DNA from: Rhabditoides inermis
Taxonomy: Eukaryota > Nematoda > Chromadorea > Rhabditida > Rhabditidae
Assembly (NCBI GenBank): GCA_963966185.1
Contig: CAWZYM010000350.1
Span: forward strand, 158,501-222,500
Direction of reading: 5' to 3'
Length of the DNA: 64,000 nucleotides
Both the position numbers and the translations under genes were made by a program. The notes under the pieces were generated by a model. The model saw only the letters and a program-made list of their open reading frames with translations. It had not been told where the DNA came from and did no database searches. Below, in pieces: positions 1 to 11,470 of the stretch (within the stretch, counting starts at the first letter, position 1; each line of letters opens with the position of its first letter).

Positions 1-858
1 GCCCCGGTCGCCTCGTTCCAGTCTGGCCGATTCGCTTCCACTGCCGTGTATGACTCGCTCGCCGACTTTGCCCGGAAAGACGCCGGACCGAGTGGTGGGT
101 TTTTTTTTGTTTAGCCGGTTGAATCCGGGGTCCTCCTAGTCGAGAACAAGATAGGGTTCTTGGATTACGACGACGTCAGCAGAGGTAGTTGGGTTGGGTG
201 GCGTCGGACGTCTTGAATTCCGTTCTTGAGTCCGTAGATGGTGCTGTGACGCTTTTTGGCTACCATGAGAGTGGTTTGCCACACCACAGGGGCTGGGTGA
301 ATTTCGCAAGAATGGTTGACTCCGAGGGGGATCGAACCAGCGACCGTGAGATTTAGAGACGAACGCTCTATCCACTGAGCCGCGCCCCCGGCAAGGTGGG
401 TGGTGGGGGAATATGATGAGAAGACGATCTCTGCGGCCTTTTGTCCGCCAAAGTATACATCATTGAATCAGAGTAATGGATAGAGTTTTGCAACGAATCT
501 CAGTAGTTTCCTCGATGTATGTTGCAAGCTGATCAACCAACGCCGCTTTATACAACGCTAATTCATTTATGCAACAGTAAAAGTGTAAAAGTCGTAAGGA
601 GTGCGGCCACTTGGCATTTATCTCTGGAGCTGGTGTGGAAGGGAACCGAGTCCAAGCTTGCAGGCGGATTCGCTTACGCCTCCCTACCCACTGGTCTTCC
701 ACAAGGAGCGGAGGTGGCGCTGGTCACCGCGGTGGGATGCATGCGGGGCAACGCCGTGCTCACGTTCGAGTGAGTAGGGGTCACGCGTCTGCAATGCGAT
801 GGGGCGTTGAGCATATTCCTTTTTCGAGTCAGTTGAAACAGCACAAACCGAGTCGGAG

Positions 859-934
<76 letters not shown>

Positions 935-2156
935 CTTTCCAGCTACTGGCTGCTCGGCTCGCAGACACCCGAGGTCAAGGTCTGCACCTCCGATCACAAA
1001 ATGCGATCCTGCACGCAGGTAATACTAAATTCTAAATAATTTGAGCTTTGAATGATCTTTTTTTTAATTTTGACATTTTGAAAATGGATACTGCGTTCGT
1101 GTGAACGCACCTCTGACGAGGGATTGGTTTATTAGTTTAATGAATGTGAAGTATTAAAACATATATTTGCAAGTAGTACATATTAGATTAGCAATTGGTT
1201 CACAAATGAACAACTGATATGAATCATATAACTGAAACGTATTTACTGAATTCAATTTCAGAGTTTCAGAGTGTTTTTACATGTTAGCTATCATGAATCG
1301 ACATTTCCACGTAAATACACGCGAAAGGTTATAGGCTTGATGAAACGTAACTACCGTAACTACCGGTAACAATTGATTGACAATTGATTGATTGACAACA
1401 ATTGATTGACAACGATGACTATTGACTAACGGTGACAACTAAAAATTGATTTTGAATTCGCCTACCCCTTGACCAAATTTGATGAATCTTCCTACACATC
1501 AATAGTCAATCGATAATCAGAAACCGAATCATCTCATAAATCAATAATCGATCGATACTTCCAGGCGATCGCCTACACCGACTCTCCATCGGTGCGCGTG
1601 GATGTGGTGCACCCGACCGAAGTGGGTGTCTCCATCACTCATGTTTCTCTCTTTTTCTCAATCACTATAACCACAACCTCACACGAAATCGCAAAATCAA
1701 TCACAAAATGAGAGAATTCGCGTCAACTGGTAGTCACCCTGTCTGATAATTATCGTAATTATCATAATTATATAATTATGGTAACTGTAAAATGAGTAGC
1801 CTTTGCAGGCGGACGCGTTCTCCATAGAGATCGTCTTCTCATCTCTTACCTCCCCCACTGTCATAGCCGTCGACAATCTGGTGATGGAGGCGGATCTGTG
1901 CGAGGTGGGGTCGAGATCTTTGAGAAAACTTTCAACTGTAGTCCACCTCATCATAAGAGAGAAAAAGAACAAAGCGCATGCATCATATCTTCATGGATCG
2001 TTCAACACATTTATATTATTATATAATTCGGTTCCAGTCCTCCCCACCCTCGCCGCACGTGTCCTCAGATGTCACCACCTCGTCTTCGGAAGTCACGTCG
2101 TCGGAGGTGACGAACATGGTGAGGCTTCCTCCCCCTCTCCCTCTCTCCCTCCCCCT

Positions 2157-2195
<39 letters not shown>

Positions 2196-3002
2196 TTCAT
2201 CAGGTCGACTCCTTCTTTGACTCCTCCCCGTCTCCGTCGGATTCGGGTGACCTACAATTCAGCATCAGCCGCTCGCCGGATGGTATAGATTGTTTATTCG
2301 ATAATCCGTTCGCTTTGTGCTAGATAGCGAGTCACGGCTACATAACCATATCAAATAATTCGCGCTGGCAGCAGGGTAGATCGAAGTACTATATGACAGT
2401 GCTTCGGTTCATCCGATTTTGGTCCGACTTTGGTGCATGCTTTACAGCTGTGTTGCTGTGTATCTATCTTCTATCCGTTTGATGCTATTCGAATTCGATG
2501 ATGCGATCAATGACACATACCGGCTCATTGAATAGTTTTTTGAGTGACGACTGGAATCGATTGACTGCGTGAGTGCCACCGACGCACAAAACGTAACTGA
2601 ACAATCGATTCTCAATTCCTCAGTGATCTAATCTATGATATTCGTGAGTGACGTAATCGTGAATCGCACACACATCCTGTGTACCATTGTGCGTACCGGT
2701 CACATTTATCACATACAACTTTTTACTGTATTGTTTTGTGTGTGACGCAGTTTTGTTCAGCCGACCCGCCGCGCCACTCGCCTCCCGCCCCCTCCTCCCT
2801 TCCCGACCACCTCGGAGCCCTGGTCATCCCGCCGCGACCCCACCCCACCGTAGCTGGACTGGGAGAAGGACCTGGGTGAGTGCGTTTCGCATACGCTTTC
2901 ACATCCATAGTTCCAACCCCAGAGTCCTGGGTCCTGGGTTCTTGTGTGGCACTGATGTTTTCGGTGGCTGTGGGACAAAAATGGTTGTCGTTGGAGACGC
3001 GT

Positions 3003-3043
<41 letters not shown>

Positions 3044-3155
3044 CAGCCTCGCCACGCTCTCGCCGCGTCCCGATGACGAGCGAGAAGAGCGCCTACTCGA
3101 ACCAGAACTGCCCGACGATGCCGCCATTCCGACGCTCACCGAAGAAGAGGTAGAA

Positions 3156-3195
<40 letters not shown>

Positions 3196-4188
3196 ACGAT
3201 TTATATACTAGGGCATTAGAGAGTAGTATCTAAGTGGGAGAGTTTTGTCATTGCTATACCCAATCCAGATCGCCTCGATCGACTCGCTTCCCGAGCCGCC
3301 GTTCGAAGACGACGTCCGTCTGTCCGAGCCCTCGGCCCCCGCCCAGCCAATCGGACACGTCCCCTCGATGCGCATAGCAGCGCCCGGAGTCAGTCCGTTC
3401 AGAGAGAGGATTGCCAATGTGAGAAGCTCTATCTCTCTCTCTCCCTCGCTCCTTCCTCCCTAACCCAGCTTTCCACTTCCAGGTCTCACTCTGCTCCCTA
3501 CTAGACTGCAAGTTCGACGGCGGTGACTTCTGCAGCTGGGATAACTTTGTCAATAAGACCACCCCTATACGGTAGCAAAATTACCTGAATAAAAAAATAT
3601 TGAACTTCTTCAGTTCCGGCAACTGGCGGATAGGCGAGGGACAGGGAGACGGCAAGAAATCGGGTAACGATAATGCTTCCAAATACTCAAGTCGGTCGAT
3701 CTCTTCGAAACTCGTTCGCAACTGAATTCGAGAAGCAAAAAAGTGAATGACATATCAACAAATTCACTGCAGACTTCGCTTTCGTGGAGTCGCCAATCCC
3801 CTCGTCCAAGGGCGGCCGAGTTCAATTCCTTCTGGCATCTCCACTCATCCAGCTCACACAGGACGTCACTATCCTAGTCGACGTCTACAGACACGGAAGG
3901 GACGTCAGTCTACAGGTACGCCGTCTGCGCCACGTCGTCTGATGCATCTATTCAGGCCTGCTTCGACTCGACCGAGTTCTGTCCAATCAATCTCGACTCG
4001 ACAGATCCGCATGTCGAGTGGACCGATGCGCAGAGGATCCGAGTACCTAAGGGTACCACAAAGGTACGAAGATGTAATACATCACAATGTTACCGTATTA
4101 TTTGCAGGTGTACATCAAGGCAATCCAATGGCGAGCGCACAAATGGCTCGCGATCGAAAACCTGCATGTCGAAGGAGGCTGCAACTGA
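1..4188 (+). CDS. MAM-domain extracellular protein, 5' partial
   Basis: The well-supported exons are about 604-769, 943-1018, 1565-1621, 1809-1904, 2038-2118, 2204-2282, 2761-2875, 3047-3149, 3269-3418, 3483-3571, 3614-3663, 3773-3915, 3956-4063 and 4108-4188 (stop TGA). All have GT-AG borders and continuous phase. The first four form a MAM-like domain, with LTFDYWLLGSQTPEVKVC at the core and a closing IAVDNL strand before a Cys. A Ser/Pro/acidic linker follows. A second MAM domain starts at LDCKFDGGDFCSWDN and ends IENLHVEGGCN. MAM domains are extracellular adhesion or interaction modules, so the protein is probably secreted or membrane-anchored. No signal peptide or transmembrane segment is visible. 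The first exon is not found; an open frame at 1-95 may be an upstream exon. Introns carry GA/CT tracts. Confidence 0.72.
100..399 (-). mobile_element. tRNA-derived SINE with 8-bp target duplication
   Basis: Read on the minus strand, the head (about 390 to 316) has a Pol III A box (CGGCTCAGTGGATAG) and B box (GGTTCGATCCC) spaced as in a tRNA. The anticodon stem and T stem do not pair, so it is not a working tRNA. A roughly 200-bp unrelated body follows and ends in an A-rich tail at 100-116. The 8-bp sequence GTGGTGGG occurs at 92-99 and again at 400-407, immediately outside the element, as expected of a target-site duplication. The insertion lies at the edge of a possible exon of the MAM gene. 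The SINE class is firm; the family name is unknown. Confidence 0.7.
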
Positions 4189-4637
4189 TCTCATCTACAG
4201 TACCCATATTATGACAGAACTTCCATGACCCATAATAATAACTGGTGAACGCGCGCCCGTTAACATATCAAGAACATATAACTTAAACTAATTTTATCGC
4301 CTCAAATCCATTCATAATATTCTCTCCATCACACCTCCAAAAACGTGCACTGTGCAAGAAACTCCGAAAGTGTTGTCAACAAATCGCAATTCCATGGATA
4401 ACAATATATATCGTATTAATAAATCTCTAACTATAACACTACATAACAGGTGACAAACAAGTGTGTATGGGGGTTCTTTAAAAAGAAAGGAGCAGTGAGC
4501 AACTACTGAGGAAAACGGAAAGTAATGCAACACCGCCGCCTTTGCACTATCAAACCGCGCTACTCGCTAATAAATACAAGGTGCAAAGTAGGTCGGAGCA
4601 GTTTACCTCGCTGTCCCGGGCAAGTCCTCTCCTCCTT
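4189..4637. other. Convergent intergenic spacer
   Basis: This is AT-rich sequence between the convergent 3' ends of the MAM gene and tomm-20. No coding exon, repeat or RNA gene is evident. Confidence 0.6.
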
Positions 4638-5923
4638 CTACTCGAGCTCCTCGTCGTCGAGCAGTTCGCGGATCTCGGCCGTCGGCTGCTCCCCTCCGTA
4701 GTGCATCTCCATGCCGGCCGCGTCCGCCGCCGCCGCATCCGCGTCCGAGCCCAGGCCGCCCGGCATCCCGCCGCCAAACATCGCCGACAGACGCTGCAAC
4801 ATGACATGACACATGAACATGGTTCAATCAAACGGTTGTCTAAACAATATTTGTGTCGCCGGCAACGTGTCATGCCATGACTTCATCAAAAGACTGTTTA
4901 TAAATACAAACTTCCAATGTGTGTTCCACATTCTAAAATAACAGCAAAAATATGATTGAAGATAATACGAGTTTTTCATCAGCAAGCAGTGTAGCACGAA
5001 GCGTATTTGAAAGCGAAATCTCCTCGTTTAGGAATGTGGCCTGTCGCAACATATAACCCACTACATATTCATCTCACTCGTGTATCACAAATGTCATAGA
5101 TTTATATTTACAACCCGCTCATACCTCGCGAGTGCCGGGCAGGTGCTGGATGACGAGTGCGAACTGCTCGGGCGGCAGCGTCTGCTGGAAGATCTGCAGC
5201 AGCTGCTGCGATTGACCGCACAGCGCGATCGCGTTGCAGATGTGGATCGCCCCCTCCTCGCACTGCCCTGAAAACACATAATTGCACTCAATTGTGTTTT
5301 TTTTTGTTTCTTAGAAGAAAAAAATTACTTGATTCGCCTGACCTGAACTACTACAGCGAACCTTATATTGTACAAGACACCAAACAATATTCGTAATAAT
5401 CCAAACAAATGATGGCAACAACAACAAAAAACAACGAACCGCTGCTCATGAGCTCCTCTCCGAGCTGCACCTCCTGGAGGAAGAACGACTGCATGGCGGT
5501 GGCGTCGGACGGGTCGGGAATGCCTCCGGACGGCATGCCTCCGCCGGCCATCGGACGCCCCGAACGAGCAGCAGCAGCCTCACGGCGCTCTGAAAAACAT
5601 TGTTTGATAGTGCTGACATTCATATACAACATACACATAGATAATTAAAAAAAAAATAAGACGCACGTGAGTACACTACAATGAAAACGAGATCTGATGT
5701 CATAGTGAAAGTGTCTAGAAAATGCGAAGTTAGCATTCAAAATATACACAAAAAAACACGACAAATAATGACATAGCTCACTCTGGCGGATCTTCTGCTT
5801 GTAGTCGGGCGCGGAACGGCGCTGCTTGTCGAAGTAGATGGCGTAACCAATAAGCGCCGCGCCAGCCAGACCCGCCACGGTCAGCACGTTCGAGCGGTTC
5901 ATACCCAAAATAGTGTCGCTCAT
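4638..5923 (-). CDS. tomm-20: TOM20, mitochondrial import receptor subunit
   Basis: Four exons (5782-5923, 5440-5589, 5125-5267, 4638-4793) join in frame to give a 196-aa protein. Residues about 14-32 form the N-terminal membrane anchor (VLTVAGLAGAALIGYAIYF), followed by a basic DKQRRSAPDYKQKIRQKRRE segment. The TPR-like receptor domain then follows (FFLQEVQLGEELMSSGQCE, HICNAIALCGQSQQLLQIF, LPPEQFALVIQHLP). The tail is acidic and ends LLDDEELE. TOM20 sits in the outer mitochondrial membrane and binds presequences of imported precursors. The length and the EELM...AIALC block match nematode TOMM-20. The start is the only ATG ahead of the anchor. A Gly/Met/Pro-rich linker in exon 2 is longer than usual. 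Confidence 0.95.
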
Positions 5924-6407
5924 CCTGAACAAAATATAATTATAATGACACAAACATAATACGCATTCGCATGCAACAAATTATCGGAAGATCGTGAAGC
6001 ACATTTAAAATTATAGTGCAACGCTCACTACAGGTTATAAACCACCATATATATTCATTTACAATCGAAAAAAAACACGAACAACGTAATTTGCAGCAAC
6101 AACAAACAAAAAGAACAAACAAATGACGAAAATAATAAAAGTGAGCAATCTTAGGTTGTTGACGAATAAATGATAATTCCCGCAAGTATAACACAAAAAC
6201 GGTGTTATTTTTCAGAACTATACGAAAACTTCAAGAGTAACAAATGCATTTCATATAAAGTTTTATATGTAAGTGATAAGATTTTACGTGGTAAAGTGTA
6301 AGTTTAAAGTGCAAAGCGTTAAGTTTTAGTAAAAAGTGATATATGTAAGCGATAAGTGATAAGTGTAAGTGGTAAATGGTAAGTGTAAGAAGTGAACCAG
6401 GTAGAGT
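5924..6407. other. Intergenic spacer with degenerate AAGTG/GATAAGTG repeats
   Basis: This lies upstream of tomm-20 and downstream of the next minus-strand gene. From about 6255 to 6395 a short degenerate motif (AAGTGATAAGTGTAAGTGG-like) is tandemly repeated. No gene is seen. Confidence 0.5.
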
Positions 6408-6947
6408 CTAGATCAAGTTGAGTGCCGGTTTTCTGTTCAAGTACGTGCCGTACTCATTCAGCAGTGCATAGTAATCCCTCTCGTCGTCTTCTCGATCCAG
6501 CATGTTCTCCTGCAATGGCGCTGCGATGAGTGTGTTTCAATCCTCACTCTTACCATTCTACCCATCTCCAGTGCGACCAACCAAGAGAGAACATGTAGGA
6601 CTCGCGGCTGTCCCAGAAAAACGGGTTGCGCATCCCCTGAACAGTTCTTGTACGCTACAGTACGCTACAGTATGCTACAGTACATCCTGAAGCGTATGCG
6701 CTCCTTGCACCGATTGTTCAATGTCCGCGAGCAGAAATCTGGACGACAGTACGATCCTGGCCCTCGGTGCCGAGGCGAAAATCAATACACTGTCATACTG
6801 CAGCAGGAGAGCCAGGTTTATATTTATATATTTATAACGAATTTATATACAAGTATATAGCACTGTCTATTGACGAAAGCTCACTCACCATTCGATTCTC
6901 CGGGTCGTCTCTTTTCAGCCATTGTATATACGTATCTAATGGTTTTC
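6408..6947 (-). CDS. Uncharacterised protein, 3' exons
   Basis: Four exons with matching phases read 6889-6947 (KPLDTYIQWLKRDDPENRM), 6684-6797 (YDSVLIFASAPRARIVLSSR...), 6562-6636 (RNPFFWDSRESYMF...) and 6408-6509 (ENMLDREDDERDYYALLNEY..., stop TAG). I do not recognise the family. The first exon is unresolved: an ATG at 7051 opens a short exon but its phase does not fit the next one. The exons could also be the 3' half of the hydrolase-like gene immediately upstream. Two of these exons have diverged duplicates at 7998-8189, so the locus was partly duplicated. The intron at 6637-6683 consists of GTACTGTAGC-like repeats. Confidence 0.55.
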
Positions 6948-7185
6948 CTGATAAAATCTATAATCAATATGCATTACCATTTAGTTTTCAAAATCTCAAA
7001 ACGAACTGGTTGCATTAACTGATTGATGTCCAGTGTCCGACTGGCGACCATGGTAGTTTCAAATAAATTTTCGACACAATCGGCAGCCTTCTGAATCGCG
7101 CATTTATGATTTCATTTTATTGCTCTTTGATTTTGATAGAACCTCGTGATCAAGATGTGTATGAAAAGTCATTGATTTAATTGGC

Positions 7186-7965
7186 ATTCGCCTGGTTCTC
7201 GGTCTTCAGGTATCGCCTGAATGTTATTTTACCAAATAAGTAAATGCATATAAAATATTAGAAAGTACCTGGGCGAGTCATATATGAAACATATGATCAC
7301 TGCAATGACACATGTCCCTTGACTATCCCTTGAAACATTTCACCAGCCATCTGCAGGAATTTCGTACCATACAAATTATTTTTAACTAACTACGATAAGA
7401 CGTGAAAGGCTGTGGGCGAAAAATCCAAAGCACAACGGTGTGATCAATAAAAACAAAAGTTTTGTGATAGATGGGAATGAGCTGAAACATGTGAGACGAG
7501 ATTTCGAAGACTAAGTGCTACATACCTCATCTCGGTTAAATAAACCAGACCGGCCAGTGGTCGAGGCACCGAAACTTTTGAAACTTGCTGCTAGTGTGGT
7601 CATAAGGTCAATACCAAACTAAAAGATTTACAACAAAATTAAAGAACTATTTTCGAACATACCAAAGTGGCAGCAATGCATAATAAATTGCCAATGAAGT
7701 GAAACTATGACCAATAAGAATGACCTTCTTGGGCGATAGGTGGTGAGAGAGGATCTGAATACAACATTGTAAAATATCAAAAACGAATAACCAACTGTAT
7801 AGAATCCATATGAGACGGCATATGTGAGCCAATATCCGAGATTGTTCCAAATCTGAAAACAATCTTTTTCAATAAGTGAATATAAAACAAAACTACCTTA
7901 TCATTTACTTGGTACTCGATTGCATTGAATCTGAACGGAGATAAGTTATATACATGCACATATAA
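7186..7965 (-). CDS. Alpha/beta-hydrolase-like gene, exon structure uncertain
   Basis: One exon (about 7658-7758) encodes LSPKKVILIGHSFTSLAIYY. This matches the strand-nucleophile elbow-helix of alpha/beta hydrolases, with Ser in GHSFTS. A plausible upstream exon (about 7800-7857) reads IWNNLGYWLTYAVSYGFYT, and before it NAIEYQVNDK (ends about 7897). A 41-nt intron joins the two larger pieces in frame. Downstream, pieces reading KFQKFRCLDHWPVW and ICFIYDSPR are open, but later joins meet stops; a candidate terminal exon ends near 7186. No catalytic His or Asp can be assigned. It may be decayed or may continue into the gene at 6408-6947. Confidence 0.35.
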
Positions 7966-7997
7966 ACGTCTTATTCGAATCAACTACCATCACTCAC

Positions 7998-8189
7998 CCC
8001 AAATTGAACTTTCGCCACAACAATGGAGAAGAGGTAAGACCGCGGATCGTCCAGGAACAATGGGTTGCGCAATCGAATTTTCTGAACAGTTACTGTACGC
8101 TACAGTACGGCGATGTCATTCATCAGAAATCTCGTAGAAAGAATAATCCTGGCCCTCGGCGCTGTAGCGCAGATCAGCAGAGTGTCATA
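7998..8189 (-). pseudogene. Truncated duplicate of two exons of the 6408-6947 gene
   Basis: Exon-like blocks 8109-8189 (YDTLLICATAPRARIILSTR...) and 7998-8081 (RNPLFLDDPRSYLFS) parallel YDSVLIFASAPRARIVLSSR and RNPFFWDSRESYMF of the neighbouring gene. The gap between them is only 27 nt with GT and AG ends, and the gap upstream is 28 nt. Both are probably too short to splice normally, and reading through either hits a stop. The simplest reading is a partial tandem duplication that has decayed. Confidence 0.5.
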
Positions 8190-8422
8190 CTGCCGCAGCA
8201 AAGACATAGTTCCTTACAGTCGTGCATATGGCCTGCCATTTCTCATTCACCAGCCTAGAGTGGCGTTGAGCGGGTGAAATCTTTCCTTTACCAAAGCAGG
8301 ATCATTTCCCGTCTGTGTTAAAGTCATGCCGGTGCCGTCGCGTCCATCCACGGTACCGCCCACTTATGTACCGCCCACTATTACTATGTAACAAACTGTG
8401 GCAAACATAGTTATGTTTCTAG

Positions 8423-9157
8423 GAGTCGAGCACCCCGACGGACAACCTGCTGCAAATCTCCCTGCAGGTGTGAGAAAGAGAGAAAAAAGAGAGAGATACA
8501 GAGAGAGAGGGAGAAAGAGAGAAAGAGAGCGGGAGAGGGGCAAGCGCAAGTTGTTTAGGAGGCTTCTTTTCTGCCAAGTGGAGGTAGTAGCACCCACGCT
8601 GTTGTCAACTGCAGCAAGATGCTTCTCGCCGTTAAGGTAGGTCCTACCGCGAATGTCCTGATAGCTCACACCCCGATCAGGTGCGGAGCTCCAACAACAC
8701 GGCGTTCCGGGTCTCGCCCACCTACGCGCTCATCGAACGCGGATCGCTCATCAAGCTGACGGTTAGAAGAAACGGTATGTTACAGTAATCCAGGATACCG
8801 TAATCCGGAATACAGTAACCCTACGAATACGTTTCTCTTACAGGCGATCTGTGCAAGCGAGCGGTGGACAAGCTGCTTTTATAGTACGCCGAGGCGATGT
8901 CCGGAGAAGACAAGGCGTGCTTCAAGCGCGCGGAGGAAAACAAGGTGAGAGAGGGGGAGGGAGAGAGAGAAGAGGCTGTTCTCTCAGACGCGTCTCGCGT
9001 GTCCATTGCGGATCAGGCTGCTTACTGCGCAGCCGGGCGAGCAGGTCGAGAACGTGAGTCGGATATCGATCGATATCGATCGATATCGATGGATGATCGA
9101 AGAAAGCTTTTGCACAAGGCGGGACTGCTCAACATCAAGAGGAACGGCTCTTCTTAG
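8423..9157 (+). pseudogene. MSP-domain gene copy 1 with an in-frame stop
   Basis: Exons 8423-8467, 8559-8636, 8681-8774, 8844-8944, 8988-9053 and a last exon ending at TAG 9155-9157 are in continuous phase. They encode an MSP-type immunoglobulin-like fold (VRSSNNTAFRVSPTYALIER, then LLTAQPGEQVEN, then a final LNIKRN strand). Proteins with this domain in nematodes are sperm cytoskeletal MSPs or MSP/VAP-like proteins. Two lesions are visible against the paralogue at 18082-18942. TAG at 8882-8884 stands where that copy has CAG (Gln). The last acceptor is GCAC (9112-9115) instead of GCAG, although a nearby CACAAG could substitute. The start exon is not seen. It is either a young pseudogene or contains sequence errors. 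Confidence 0.65.
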
Positions 9158-9569
9158 AAGTATTGTAGAGGAACCATGTTCGAGAAGTGAAGAGAGAGAG
9201 GGGGGAGAGGGAAAGGGAGAGGGACAGAGAGAGGGAGAACCTCGGAGAGAAAAGAGGCGACCAAATCGTCGCTCGATTCTCCGGAGACAGACATGGCGTG
9301 GCAGTATCGAAACGCGAATCTTGCACAAATCATCAATACTAATCATCGATAAATATCAAAACAAACGAGAAAACTGCACGGCGCGTGTATACGTGCGCGC
9401 TTCTAACGTGACAGCTATGAGTGGGCTGAGTGTATGCTAATTGTCGAGTCGCGTCGAGTCGCGGCGGTGCGCGCATGTGCTCATTCGAATCCCGATCCGT
9501 GCCTCTCGTATTCGGATTGATTCCGAGACAGAGGAATGAGCGCAATAGCTGTATACCTCCGAGACCGCT
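9158..9569. other. Intergenic purine-rich spacer
   Basis: GA/GGGA tracts run from about 9186 to 9250, followed by unique sequence. No exon can be supported. Confidence 0.4.
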
Positions 9570-9790
9570 ATGCTGCCTGCATGCAGGAAGAACTGCCAAA
9601 ATGCAGCCTGCATGCAGGAAGAAAGTGCGATATGCATTCTGCGTGCAGATATGTTAGACAAAATGCAGCCTGCATGCAGGGAATATGGCGCGTTTGCAGA
9701 CTGCATGCAGAAAGGCTGCAGCAATCATTGAGGCTGCAATGAGATAACAGTATGCATTCTTCCTGCAAGTAAGATGCATATGTCCTGCAA
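9570..9790. repeat. CCTGCATGCAGG palindrome cluster
   Basis: The 12-bp palindrome CCTGCATGCAGG or close variants recur at a spacing of about 30-40 bp (for example near 9575, 9606, 9667 and 9702), separated by short A/G-rich linkers. The left border contains CTCCGAGACCGCTATGCT. A reverse-complement version of that border and related palindromes occur at 15950-16115, so this is a dispersed element rather than a local accident. Confidence 0.6.
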
Positions 9791-9815
9791 GTGAATGCGG
9801 TGAGTTGGCGTGTGG

Positions 9816-10489
9816 TGTGCGGGCACAAAGATTCGTCTGCGGCGGCACTCATTTGTTCAAATACGTCATCGACGTCTTGATTTGCAACAATGTGAATAAG
9901 ATGCGACTTGGCGGCTTTTCCGTTTTCTATGATCCTCAGGCCAATCAAGTGGGAATTTGTGACAACTTTCGTAAAAAGTGAGATAAAGAGTTCCGAATTA
10001 TGTATAATGTGTAGACCAAAACACCAAAAACGGTCGTTCACATCCTCCCTCAACGGCCCGAATTCTTCTCTCATGGTCAGATATTCGCGAATGTTCGCCA
10101 ATGTTGGTAGTGCACGGAAAAAGAGTGGGTTCGGTTCGGCGTTTTTCGCTGATTTGAGAAATCGACAGTACTCTGGAACTAAAAGAAGCTATCGGAAAAC
10201 ACATTCCTACACGAATGCAAGACTGTTTCTGTTTCAACCATCGCCACAACCGATGTATATATCAGGACGTAAGCAACATCTACCGTATCCAGCGTGAAAG
10301 TCTTAGTTTCTCAATCATGGCTAGTGCGCTAGTGACGACATCGAGAATTTGAGACGGATTGGCTAAATGAAATAGGTCGAAAAGGTTCAAAAGCTCCAAT
10401 AGGCCACCGCCGTTTTTTTTAGAGTCAGCGCAAATACAGCCGCGCAAAACTAATCCACACGAATAGTCACCCCATAGGGCATTGGACAT
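9816..10489 (-). CDS. Uncharacterised minus-strand gene, possibly decayed
   Basis: Two blocks look coding. The exon 10281-10489 starts MSNALWGDYSCGLVLRG, contains LLELLNLFDLFHLAN and ends at a GTAGAT donor. A second block, about 10190 to 9816, includes LPTLANIREYLTMREEFGPL and FTKVVTNSHLIGLRIIENG. The phases of the two blocks do not agree with any acceptor I can see. The second frame runs straight into the CCTGCATGCAGG repeat, which would supply an artificial C-terminus. The leucine-rich character resembles nematode F-box-associated regions, but no F-box is present. Function unknown. Confidence 0.3.
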
Positions 10490-11470
10490 TGGATATCTCT
10501 GATAGCAGATAACAGTTTGGATGCCATCGGCTTCTGTGACCTAACTGATACTCCATGTTACCATCTTTCGCACAATGGGCAGCAGTGACACCGGTTGAAA
10601 ATCGACTACTTATGTAGGTGTTGTCACCTTCTGAATAGGTGATGTCACAGCCTCCCGATTCCCAGAGAGAACTTATGTTCTATGGCGCGCTAATGGTGCG
10701 GGGATATTTGAAAGCATTGCCTGATCTTCAGGTTGGGGTCACTTTTGTTCTTGTCAATAAAACCTTTTTTCGAAATTGTATCAACGTGGAAAAAATGTTC
10801 GCATTTTTAACAATGTTTTTTTGCGCAAACAGAACTTCAAAACTCGTCTTTATTGAAAAAAACGAGAGCGACCCCATCCTAATGATCAGGTAATAATACA
10901 TTGTCCGGATGAATCTTTCAGAAGAATAAACGTTGTACGGTCCGGGGTTCAGTGGATTTAAATAACTACATACACAACACTTGATAATCATACAGTTCCG
11001 CCAGACCACCCTGACTGGCGCGACAGTGAAACACCCGTACACGCCATTATAGCTTTGAGTCACCCTCCTCCCACCTCTCACTCCGTCCAGGGCCCACAAC
11101 AAGATATTACTATACAACCACAAACGCAACGCGTTACATTACACGTTTATTGCGAGTACATATCTCGGAGAGGGGAAAAGAGCGATAATCATATTCGCTC
11201 TTTGCGGGGGCGCGCCGCTGCTTCCAATCGCGTGGTGGACAATGTGTGAGATATAGATTTACCAACAGAATGTGAAATTTAGTATGTATCAGGTGTATAT
11301 AGCGTGTTCCTTTTTTGACCAACATAGACAGTTTCTAGACAATGAGGGTTTTTTAAAGTAGATAGGATAACGGGGGTAGAAATTGTCAACACTCACGTCC
11401 ACGTCGTGCCCCCGGGAGTCTGTTTGCCTGTGCATACAGACTGCTAAGTTCAAGTGTTGACTACTTTCGA
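10490..11470. other. Intergenic spacer
   Basis: AT-rich unique sequence lies between the doubtful minus-strand gene and the retroelement. A short GGTGTTGTCACC...GGTGATGTCAC inverted repeat lies near 10617-10648. No gene is supported. Confidence 0.4.

Noticed and set aside
316..390. Functional tRNA gene
   Set aside because: Anticodon and T stems do not pair, and the sequence continues into a SINE body with a tail.
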